This document shows, in pieces, positions 5,712-12,791 of a stretch of DNA of 13,269 nt. The position numbers and the translations under genes were made by a program. The stretch spans positions 1 through 13,269 of the forward strand of contig JALUTL010000178.1 of the NCBI GenBank assembly GCA_027016475.1. The letters are read 5' to 3'. Each line of letters opens with the position of its first letter. Position 1 is the first letter of the stretch. The stretch comes from Candidatus Heimdallarchaeota archaeon (GTDB taxonomy: Archaea > Asgardarchaeota > Heimdallarchaeia > Heimdallarchaeales > Kariarchaeaceae). The notes beneath the pieces were generated by a model. The model saw only the letters and a list, made by a program, of their open reading frames with translations, had not been told where the DNA came from and made no database searches.

Positions 5712-7587
5712 GTTCCAACCTATTTCTAGGATTCTCACTCATTGAGACCTCAGAGTACGCTTCTGAACTCAAAGGCTGGTACCATAGTTTCAACCTATTT
5801 CTAGGATTCTCACTCATTGAGACGATGAAAGAGAATTTATGGCTACTTCGTGACAAGTTGGTTTCAACCTATTTCTAGGATTCTCACTCATTGAGACGGC
5901 GACTCATATGACCCAGAGTACGCTTCTGAACTCAGTTTCAACCTATTTCTAGGATTCTCACTCATTGAGACGCCTCCTCACATACTCTTTCGGGGGGTAC
6001 AATACGGGTTTCAACCTATTTCTAGGATTCTCACTCATTGAGACGACCGGGGGTGGAGACATCCCAAGGTCGTTTTTGACGTTTCAACCTATTTCTAGGA
6101 TTCTCACTCATTGAGACGGAGGGGTGTCACAGTCAACCAACAGCGGTTGCAATGTTTCAACCTATTTCTAGGATTCTCACTCATTGAGACCTCATTCATT
6201 TTTTGCGTTGCTGGTGGCGGTGGCCTGTTTCAACCTATTTCTAGGATTCTCACTCATTGAGACTAATATAATCATGGCAGAACCAAGATATACACGATGC
6301 GTTTCAACCTATTTCTAGGATTCTCACTCATTGAGACTTGACACAGTACAGTTGAGAACCACAATCGACCTGGGTTTCAACCTATTTCTAGGATTCTCAC
6401 TCATTGAGACAGGGTTTTTTTTAAACACTACTGCACATGCCTCTTGGGTTTCAACCTATTTCTAGGATTCTCACTCATTGAGACGAATGATACTGATCCA
6501 CCAATTGCCACGCTCGGCCCGTTTCAACCTATTTCTAGGATTCTCACTCATTGAGACTCAAGCCTTGAACGGGCCCGACTCAACATCCCTGATGGTTTCA
6601 ACCTATTTCTAGGATTCTCACTCATTGAGACCATTGCAAGAAAATCTTAATGGTCTTCATAGTACAAGTTTCAACCTATTTCTAGGATTCTCACTCATTG
6701 AGACGCAGCTCCACCTAGTGTTCAAGCAGCCGCATATCAATGTTTCAACCTATTTCTAGGATTCTCACTCATTGAGACAACAAAATTGATGGGTGAAGCA
6801 TTGTCATTGAGCTATCGTTTCAACCTATTTCTAGGATTCTCACTCATTGAGACAAATACGTATAGAAGCGCTGGATATAAAGCACATGAGTTTCAACCTA
6901 TTTCTAGGATTCTCACTCATTGAGACTAATATACTTCTTCCATAGCAAAGCTCATTTCTGCAAGTTTCAACCTATTTCTAGGATTCTCACTCATTGAGAC
7001 ACCTGTATTCACCTTACCCCCTACATACGCTAGAATGTTTCAACCTATTTCTAGGATTCTCACTCATTGAGACCGCCAAGCTCAAGCTCAACAGCTTTAC
7101 GGGCAAGCTGTTTCAACCTATTTCTAGGATTCTCACTCATTGAGACCATATGCGGCTGCCAGGGCAGTGGATGTGCAGATAAGTTTCAACCTATTTCTAG
7201 GATTCTCACTCATTGAGACCGGCGTGACACCTTCCTGTGCTCACGCCACATCAAGGGTTTCAACCTATTTCTAGGATTCTCACTCATTGAGACTGAGGAC
7301 TGGGCTCAAATTCAAGGTAGTCAGTGTGTGGTTTCAACCTATTTCTAGGATTCTCACTCATTGAGACATTCAAAACGGACCGTCAGGCTCTTCCTTGTCG
7401 ACCGTTTCAACCTATTTCTAGGATTCTCACTCATTGAGACTCGTGGCGTCGGATCAACCACCCTGACAGCGGACGTGGTTTCAACCTATTTCTAGGATTC
7501 TCACTCATTGAGACAACGGTTTCCACCCGGTGCGGTGCTTGAAATCGGCGGTTTCAACCTATTTCTAGGATTCTCACTCATTGAGAC
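5712..7587 (-). CRISPR. CRISPR array: 26 repeats of 37 nt, 25 spacers of 36-38 nt
   Basis: On the plus strand the repeat begins GTTTCAACCTATTTCTAGGA and ends TTCTCACTCATTGAGAC. It has terminal inverted ends (GTTTCA with TGAGAC, one G-U) and an internal CCTA-TTTC-TAGG hairpin. Repeats start at 5712, 5787, 5861, 5935, 6008, 6081, 6154, 6227, 6301, 6374, 6448, 6521, 6595, 6668, 6742, 6817, 6890, 6964, 7037, 7110, 7183, 7257, 7331, 7404, 7478 and 7551. All look identical except the first, which has C for T at its fourth base. I favour minus-strand transcription with the leader on the right for three reasons: the variant terminal repeat is on the left; the minus-strand repeat ends GTTGAAAC, close to the common ATTGAAAC crRNA handle; and a minus-strand TATA box lies just right of the last repeat. 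The plus-strand end ATTGAGAC is also near that handle, so orientation is not settled. CARF-HEPN neighbours suggest type III use. Confidence 0.97.
5751..5771. repeat. 21-nt segment shared by spacers 1 and 3
   Basis: Bases 5751-5771 in spacer 1 are identical to 5914-5934 in spacer 3. The shared piece starts CAGAGTACGC and ends GAACTCA. It is near the start of spacer 1 but ends spacer 3, so the two spacers are staggered copies from one target region. Confidence 0.9.
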
Positions 7588-7615
7588 CGATATGTTTTCT
7601 CCGTTCTCAGCGGCT

Positions 7616-7625
7616 CTAATAAATG
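7616..7625 (-). promoter_or_regulatory. candidate leader promoter (TATA box) for the CRISPR array
   Basis: On the minus strand this reads CATTTATTAG. It closely resembles the TTTATTAT and GTTTATTG boxes of the genes at 9120 and 8216. A start about 26 nt downstream would fall near 7594, just before the last repeat, giving a pre-crRNA that runs leftward. Confidence 0.4.
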
Positions 7626-8184
7626 TTTCTGGAATCGGACGCGCGGAAAACCCGGATTGGCAAATGCCTTTTCATGAACCCAGATCCAACATTTTGGCAC
7701 TTTCAGAAACGCCCCCGAAATTCTCTGCAATCAGCCTTTGCCTCCTGAAAATTCTTGAATTTGAATAATACAGGAACTCATGCATTAGCAGACTGTAAAA
7801 TTTGCCGTTTCCCTAGACAGATGTTCGTTTATATTTAAAAAAAATTGAAGATCGAGCTTAAAAATGTTTGTGTGAAAAGCAGAACCGCAAAAAAATACGA
7901 ATTTAGGAATTCCATACACTTTTTCAAACATTGAAATTTTATTATAAATATAATCAATTGCATTTCCATTTGTAAGAAAACTTTGTATCAAAGCGAATCA
8001 AACTGGAACCATTCGGGCACATTTATGGTTCAAATGTCATGCGCGGAAAGGTTTGCAATGCAATGAGTTTCACTTGGCAAAGGCCGTAACCGCTCTTCCG
8101 CAGACCATATACTTACAAGGACGGTGAGTTCCTCCAGTTCAGTTGGTAGGTCTGTTAGGTATGCAATTTTTCAAATTCCCCAAG

Positions 8185-8192
8185 GTTTATTG
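8185..8192 (+). promoter_or_regulatory. TATA box of the Uma2-like gene
   Basis: GTTTATTG is centred about 27 nt upstream of the ATG at 8216. This favours that ATG over the TTG three bases earlier and implies a leaderless transcript. Confidence 0.45.
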
Positions 8193-8215
8193 CCTTCGCT
8201 GTTTCAACTATTTTG

Positions 8216-9133
8216 ATGTCAAACCCTGATTCGGAAGGTGTGGTCTACCTTGGTTCGCGTCATCGTGAGGCTGCCTTGCGGCAGATGCAGGAAAAGCCTC
8301 GTCCAACGCCACGATTGGGCAGACGAGAATATGAACCCCATTCGCACAAGATCAATTATCTGCATGATGTGCTCACAACGTATTTTCCGGATGACAGAGC
8401 TTTTTGGGATCTTCACCATTATTTTGATCTGGAAGGCAACCAGATTGATCTACAGTTCGACATATCCTATTTCAAGGGGCTGATATTTCTGGATCAGGTT
8501 TCTTCCTTCAGGTCTAAAGGTTTTGACGGCCGTATTCCGACAATGGCAATCAACATCCTCTCTTCATCAACCTACAATACTGACTTGGGATTGACTGCCC
8601 AGACCTGTCAAGAACTGGGCATTCTGGTCTATGTCATTTTCAGCGACCACATTTTTGAACCGAAAGCAGTCAAGGCTCCATTTCTCAAGGTCATCTATGA
8701 GGAAGGAGGGAGATACCACATGGCGGAGCTGCATGAGCCATTTTGTACAGAGGAAGGGAACATCGATCCAAGCAAGCTTCTGGATATCCGACCGGATCTG
8801 CTCCCCTTCATGTTCGACATCATGGAACTGAAGGACAGGTATTGGAAGAAAGGCAAGCAACATCGCCTTTATCAGTTGATCCTGATAGACCGGAAAACCG
8901 GTGAAAAGTTGAGAACAAAGGCGGAGATGGCGCTGGAAAAGGCGGAAGAAGCGAAAAGAAGAGCACAGGAGGCTGAGAGAAGGACGGAGGAAGCGGAGAA
9001 AAAGGCGGAAGAGGAGAGGCGTCTCCGCTTGGAAATGGAGAAGGAACGAAGGGTTAAGGAGTTTCCTGAATACCGAGAAAAACGCAAAAAGTTTATTATG
9101 CACCTTGTATTTTTCACTTATGGATGGGAGTGA
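8216..9133 (+). CDS. Uma2/DUF820-like PD-(D/E)XK protein with coiled-coil tail, catalytic residues degenerate
   Basis: The product has 305 residues from ATG 8216. Residues about 45-170 resemble the Uma2 (DUF820) endonuclease fold: DLQFDISYF (D82) in the place of the PD strand, then PTMAINILSSSTYNTD (109-123), which aligns with the family pattern P-x-x-x-x-E-I/V-L-S-P-S-T...D, then QELGILVYVIF for the Y-x-x-x-G-V-x-E-Y-W strand. The expected catalytic Glu is Asn113, and the following Lys is absent (LTAQTCQELG), so this looks like an inactive or repurposed domain. Residues about 235-290 form a highly charged coiled coil rich in Ala, Glu, Arg and Lys. Its 3' end overlaps the CARF-HEPN gene by 14 nt, suggesting linked function. 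Uma2 proteins are often defence- or mobile-element-associated, but no specific role is established for this form. Confidence 0.65.
   Translation: MSNPDSEGVVYLGSRHREAALRQMQEKPRPTPRLGRREYEPHSHKINYLHDVLTTYFPDDRAFWDLHHYFDLEGNQIDLQFDISYFKGLIFLDQVSSFRSKGFDGRIPTMAINILSSSTYNTDLGLTAQTCQELGILVYVIFSDHIFEPKAVKAPFLKVIYEEGGRYHMAELHEPFCTEEGNIDPSKLLDIRPDLLPFMFDIMELKDRYWKKGKQHRLYQLILIDRKTGEKLRTKAEMALEKAEEAKRRAQEAERRTEEAEKKAEEERRLRLEMEKERRVKEFPEYREKRKKFIMHLVFFTYGWE
9092..9099 (+). promoter_or_regulatory. internal TATA box of the CARF-HEPN gene
   Basis: TTTATTAT lies within the 3' end of the Uma2-like gene, centred about 25 nt upstream of ATG 9120. It indicates that the RNase gene may have its own promoter despite the overlap. 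Confidence 0.4.
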
Positions 9134-10610
9134 ATCCAATGAGAATGTTCTAAATGAAATGGAAAAGCATGAACTGATCAAACCTGCAATTGAATATTTT
9201 CGGAAGGAAAACAACAAAAAGCTTCTGAATCGGTTGATCATGTTCCATTCATCCGATGACAGGGAGAAGCTAGTCTCAATTTCAAAGGATTCTTTTGCAG
9301 ATGAGTTGAAACAAGTCAAGCACATAAACAAAGAGATAAACAATCCTGTTTTAAGGCAAATTATTCCCACAGACTGGTTGATTTTGACAGTTGGCCTGCG
9401 GAAAGAGCCATTGATCATTTCGATACTGCTTGCGTCTCCGCAAAAAGTGTTCCTGATGCATACTTCACAGTCAAAGAAAACTGCTCAAGAAGTGGAAGAT
9501 CATTTTTCCTATGCACCGCACATTAAGTTTCATTGTCGGCAAGTTGATGAAGTTGATCCTTCACGGCTCTATGAGGAGACAAAGATCATCTTTGACAAAG
9601 CGGGAAAGGAAGGGAAACGTCTTGCATTCGACCCTACAGGCGGAAGAAAGGCGATGAGTGCAGGAGCCGCCGCAGTTTCATTCTACTATTCAATTCCTAT
9701 GATTTACTTGCATGGCTACGAGAAGATGGGAATAATGATGCCGTTTACAGAGCAACTGAAGCTGATTCCAAACCCGTACGACAAGTTTGGGGACATTGAG
9801 CTACGAATCGTCCTTGAGTTGGCCAACAGGTACAATTTTATAGAAGCCAAGGACACGATTTCCTTGATCAGCACCAACAAACCGATCAATCTTCGTGGAC
9901 AGCTTTCTATCCTCAGTGAGATCATGAAGGTCTATCATGATTGGGACAGGTTCAAGCACAGTGACAAAGACATGAAGCCTGGATTTTCACGCAAGCTACA
10001 AAATGCGATCACTACAGAAGGGTTTGCGCTTCTCAAGGATTGTGTTATCAAACAAATCAAAAGTAATGTACAATTTCTTGAGAAACTGGAACTAAATTGG
10101 AAGCAGGGTTCAAGGGATATGGTTGGCAAATATAGAATCATTGACCTTTACTCAAACATCATGAGGAGAAAAAAACAGGGAAAATACGAGGAGGCAGTGG
10201 CACTTTGTTATCGACTGTTTGAGATGTTGCCTAGATATGTCCTGCACAGTAAGTTTCCTAAAAAAGAGATCAGTTCTACCATAAAAAATAAGGAACTGGG
10301 GGACTTGTTGGGAATTGAACATGTAGATGATCCAGACAAGAAGGTCAGTTTGGCTACACTGATAAAGTGTCTTGTAAAGGCATTCCCTGACGACAAATCG
10401 ATTGAGAAACTCAATGACTACTATCAGGAGACGCTTGGCATCAAGGAAGGACGGAATGCATCAATTTACGGCCATGGGACACAACCCATAAGCAAGGAAG
10501 AGTTTGATGAAATCAAGATTATCGTGGAAAAGGCAATCAAGCTGTTTTTGTCCAATGAGTTCTCCCAATTGGTAGATCAGTCAACATTTCCTGACTTTCT
10601 TGACTGCTGA
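9120..10610 (+). CDS. CARF-HEPN RNase, Csm6/TIGR02710-type CRISPR ancillary protein
   Basis: The product has 496 residues from ATG 9120; an in-frame TTG lies at 9105. ATG 9120 is chosen because a TATA box sits 25 nt upstream. An N-terminal helical part of about 85 residues precedes a CARF domain: DWLILTVGLRKEPLIISILL, VFLMHTSQS, and the signature DPTGGRKAMSAGAA at 171-184. The C-terminal region carries GRNASIYGHG, giving R445-X6-H452 with the adjacent Asn, a textbook HEPN RNase motif of the Csm6/Csx1/TIGR02710 group. Family knowledge: the CARF pocket binds cyclic tetra- or hexa-adenylate made by Cas10 and HEPN then degrades RNA, usually as a dimer. It is a different family from the DxTHG RNase at the left end, so this locus encodes at least two cOA-gated RNases. 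Key residues look intact. No cas10 is in the window. Confidence 0.88.
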   Translation: MDGSESNENVLNEMEKHELIKPAIEYFRKENNKKLLNRLIMFHSSDDREKLVSISKDSFADELKQVKHINKEINNPVLRQIIPTDWLILTVGLRKEPLIISILLASPQKVFLMHTSQSKKTAQEVEDHFSYAPHIKFHCRQVDEVDPSRLYEETKIIFDKAGKEGKRLAFDPTGGRKAMSAGAAAVSFYYSIPMIYLHGYEKMGIMMPFTEQLKLIPNPYDKFGDIELRIVLELANRYNFIEAKDTISLISTNKPINLRGQLSILSEIMKVYHDWDRFKHSDKDMKPGFSRKLQNAITTEGFALLKDCVIKQIKSNVQFLEKLELNWKQGSRDMVGKYRIIDLYSNIMRRKKQGKYEEAVALCYRLFEMLPRYVLHSKFPKKEISSTIKNKELGDLLGIEHVDDPDKKVSLATLIKCLVKAFPDDKSIEKLNDYYQETLGIKEGRNASIYGHGTQPISKEEFDEIKIIVEKAIKLFLSNEFSQLVDQSTFPDFLDC

Positions 10611-10636
10611 GTTGAGGAACATGAATATGCTTCCAT

Positions 10637-10655
10637 GGAAATGAAGTGAATTTCC
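10637..10655. repeat. small inverted repeat after the CARF-HEPN gene
   Basis: GGAAAT (10637-10642) and ATTTCC (10650-10655) form a 6-bp stem with a 7-nt loop, 27 nt after the stop codon. No T-run follows, so a terminator role is weak. Confidence 0.3.
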
Positions 10656-10709
10656 TGTTCAGTGACAAGACCCAACAGATTTAGGAGTTAATACATTCAT
10701 TTCTCTTTG

Positions 10710-10721
10710 AATTGATCAATT
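10710..10721. promoter_or_regulatory. 12-bp palindrome upstream of the acetyltransferase promoter
   Basis: AATTGATCAATT is a perfect palindrome ending 8 nt before the TATA-like box of the next gene. The position suits a dimeric regulator acting near BRE/TATA. Confidence 0.35.
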
Positions 10722-10728
10722 GAGAATC

Positions 10729-10736
10729 TATTAAAA
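10729..10736 (+). promoter_or_regulatory. TATA box of the acetyltransferase gene
   Basis: TATTAAAA is centred 26 nt upstream of ATG 10759. A purine-rich GGAAGGGAAG lies between, which could also act in ribosome binding if transcription starts earlier. Confidence 0.45.
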
Positions 10737-10758
10737 TTCAGGAAGGGAAGTAGGGCAC

Positions 10759-11295
10759 ATGAAAAGAGAGGTTCAGGTAAAAGGAGGGACATTGCTGATT
10801 CGGGAGGCTGTCCCTGATGATGCAGAAAGGATCATCGAGTACATAAACGTGGTGGTGGGCGAGTCGGACAATCTTGGTTTTGATCCTGGTGAATTCAAGA
10901 CTGGTGTGGATGAAGAACGGAAGATTCTGGCCAACTACCTTGAGGCTGACAACATGGTGTATCTTGTCGGGTTCATGGAAGATGAGCGTGTGGCCATTGC
11001 AAACTTTTCAAGTTCGAAGCGTCCACGGAGAAGGCATACAGGAGAGTTTGGGATGTCCGTCAAGAAGGCGTATTGGCGGAGGGGGATAGGGCAGACCATG
11101 CTTGAGGCACTGATTGAGTGGGCGAAGGGCACAGGCATCATCAGAAAGATGATTTTGCGGGTTGTGACTTACAACACGGCAGCGATCTGCCTGTATGAGA
11201 AGTTTGGCTTCAAGCGGGTTGGGATCATAACCCGTGACCTGATGATACATGGAGAATTTGTAGACACGATTCTGATGGGATTGGAGATAGACTGA
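10759..11295 (+). CDS. GNAT-family N-acetyltransferase
   Basis: The product has 178 residues, a normal length for a single GNAT domain. It transfers an acetyl group from acetyl-CoA to an amine; the substrate cannot be told from the sequence. The N-terminal strand LLIREAVPDDAERI is typical of the Rim-type group. Motif A is GEFGMSVKKAYWRRGIG, with the acetyl-CoA pyrophosphate-binding R-R-G-I-G-Q at 107-112. Motif B follows as LRVVTYNTAAICLYEKFGFKRVG at about 133-155 and contains the conserved N-x-x-A-x-x-L-Y-x-K-x-G-F. Start ATG 10759 has a TATA box 26 nt upstream. It lies 148 nt after the CARF-HEPN gene and has its own promoter, so it is probably not part of the defence set. A surface-protein gene follows after 46 nt with no visible promoter and may be co-transcribed. 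Confidence 0.9.
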   Translation: MKREVQVKGGTLLIREAVPDDAERIIEYINVVVGESDNLGFDPGEFKTGVDEERKILANYLEADNMVYLVGFMEDERVAIANFSSSKRPRRRHTGEFGMSVKKAYWRRGIGQTMLEALIEWAKGTGIIRKMILRVVTYNTAAICLYEKFGFKRVGIITRDLMIHGEFVDTILMGLEID

Positions 11296-11341
11296 ATGGT
11301 CAGAAGGGAACATTCTTGACCGAGGCCTGCAATGCAGTGTT

Positions 11342-12709
11342 GTGAAGGCCAAGGCGTTTCTTCTATCTCTGTTGCTGATTCTATCCTCTTTTCTCATTTA
11401 TTCAGGCATTATACAGTTTAGGGAAGAAACCAGTCTGGAAGTTTCCCTTCCGTTCCAGTTAAATGGTACGTTGCAGACTTCCGCGAGATATGGAGAAGGG
11501 ATATTCGGGCCGATGTCTTCAGATCAGGTGTACGGCCTGCTGGAACGATATTGGGGGTCGCAGCTTCATTTTTTCGACAGGAATTTTGAGGAGGTGCATG
11601 TCATGGATGGGGGCGGGAAGGATCTGACGGCCTTGGGCGGTACTGGCAAGATGTTTCTGGTGGGTGAATCATTTCGAATCCCTTCGGGAATTGATTGGTT
11701 CCGTCCCAATTGGCTGAAGGAATCGAAGGCACTGAACCTGACGTTATATGATATTGAATTTGGAGTAATTCAAAGGTTTTCGGTGTATGCCTCTGTACAG
11801 GAGATTTTGCGGGCAGAGAACATACCTGTTTCGTCGGATTTTCTGGTCTGGGATTTGGATGTAGTGGAGCTAAGAGGAAAACTGTATGTTTCTGCCGTCT
11901 CCACGATACAGTCTGACGCTCAGGTGGTTGTGCTTCAGCTTCTGCAAATGGATGAGACTGGCATTGTTTCGACATGGCATGAAGTGCACTCAGTGGAGTC
12001 CAACCAATCCTATTCCTTGGAAATGGTTGTCCATGGTGGAAGGCTTTTGGTCAATCTTCTGTCAATCGTCACATCAGGCCCTTCAGCAGGGGTTGTCTCC
12101 ACGGTGCGAGAGTTTGATTCCAAGCTGGATCAGAAAAGGATAGTTGCCTACATCGACTTCATAGACACCTATTTGGTGCACTTTGAGTTCACTGTTCAAG
12201 TGGATCCAAAGCGCAATGTCAGCACTGTCGTATCAGGGGATTCAAATATGACGCTTTTTGGCTGGAACATGTGGCCGTTAGGACACGGCAAGGCGGAATC
12301 CTTTCAATTTCTGACGTGGAGCTTGAGCGTAAACTCATCGACAGGTTTTGTTCTGCTTGAAGGTGAGAGGATGGGGGAGAGGTTTTTCGGGTTCCTGTAC
12401 AACAGCAGGACAATGAATGCAATCCCACTTTGGAATTCACTGCTGTTTAATTCCTCTGTGTTTCCTTCATTTGGGCTGTTCATAAAGAATGAGCTGGTGC
12501 TGTTTGGTCGGCTTTGGGGAGATACTGAATCTGGAAGCTATGTGTGGCGAATCGTTCTTCCAAAAGGAGGTTTCACACTTAGGGCACAGACATTGACGTT
12601 TGTATCTTTGGGAGTGGCAGGTTTATTGGCTTGGTTGTTGATTGGTATGTTCAACAGGAGGAAAATGAGACAGATCGAGCTGTTTCCTAAAAAGAAAGAG
12701 ATGATTTGA
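11342..12709 (+). CDS. surface protein anchored at both ends, function unknown
   Basis: The product has 455 residues from GTG 11342. A hydrophobic N-terminal segment (residues about 5-24) acts as signal or anchor. A C-terminal membrane span (about 417-437, LTFVSLGVAGLLAWLLIGMF) is followed by the basic tail NRRKMRQ and PKKK, which should be cytoplasmic by the positive-inside rule. The roughly 390 residues between are beta-rich and carry several N-x-S/T sequons (for example NGT at 41, NLT at 132, and NQS, NMT and two NSS further on), consistent with a glycosylated extracellular domain. I recognise no family; the repeated short strands hint at a beta-propeller-like fold, which is a guess. It starts 46 nt after the acetyltransferase stop. 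No TATA box is seen 26 nt upstream of the GTG, which fits read-through from the upstream gene. Confidence 0.75.
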   Translation: MKAKAFLLSLLLILSSFLIYSGIIQFREETSLEVSLPFQLNGTLQTSARYGEGIFGPMSSDQVYGLLERYWGSQLHFFDRNFEEVHVMDGGGKDLTALGGTGKMFLVGESFRIPSGIDWFRPNWLKESKALNLTLYDIEFGVIQRFSVYASVQEILRAENIPVSSDFLVWDLDVVELRGKLYVSAVSTIQSDAQVVVLQLLQMDETGIVSTWHEVHSVESNQSYSLEMVVHGGRLLVNLLSIVTSGPSAGVVSTVREFDSKLDQKRIVAYIDFIDTYLVHFEFTVQVDPKRNVSTVVSGDSNMTLFGWNMWPLGHGKAESFQFLTWSLSVNSSTGFVLLEGERMGERFFGFLYNSRTMNAIPLWNSLLFNSSVFPSFGLFIKNELVLFGRLWGDTESGSYVWRIVLPKGGFTLRAQTLTFVSLGVAGLLAWLLIGMFNRRKMRQIELFPKKKEMI

Positions 12710-12762
12710 ATCTGTCTACCAAAGGAAATCCGTACTACATTTGAACTGCCTAGCACCAAAGG

Positions 12763-12769
12763 TTAATAT
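12763..12769 (+). promoter_or_regulatory. TATA box of the FNR-like oxidoreductase gene
   Basis: TTAATAT is centred exactly 26 nt upstream of ATG 12792, again the leaderless spacing. Confidence 0.5.
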
Positions 12770-12791
12770 CAACCGGAACTTTCCATTGGTT

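Larger units (their letters stand above)
7588..8215. other. gene-free region right of the array, candidate leader side
   Basis: No convincing gene on either strand over 628 nt. The part next to the array carries a minus-strand TATA-like box (7616-7625). Further right the sequence is AT-rich around 7825-7990, with ATTATA/TATAAT inverted halves near 7940-7952. The last part holds the promoter of the Uma2-like gene. A minus-strand frame of 68 codons (7991-7785) shows no recognisable protein character. Confidence 0.5.

Noticed and set aside
5569..5856. A minus-strand open frame of 95 codons over the array's left end
   Set aside because: It contains the translated repeat twice (SMSENPRNRL), so it is an artefact of the array.
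7508..7768. An 86-codon open frame running from the last repeats into the right flank
   Set aside because: Its start lies inside a CRISPR repeat and its N-terminal part is translated repeat and spacer; no protein family character.
7785..7991. A minus-strand frame of 68 codons in the AT-rich flank
   Set aside because: Rich in Phe, Ile and Asn as expected from AT-rich DNA; no recognisable domain and no convincing promoter spacing.
8567..9418. A 283-codon open frame on the minus strand
   Set aside because: Shadow of the Uma2-like and CARF-HEPN genes; the Ser/Phe/Leu-rich composition reflects the antisense of the charged coiled coil.
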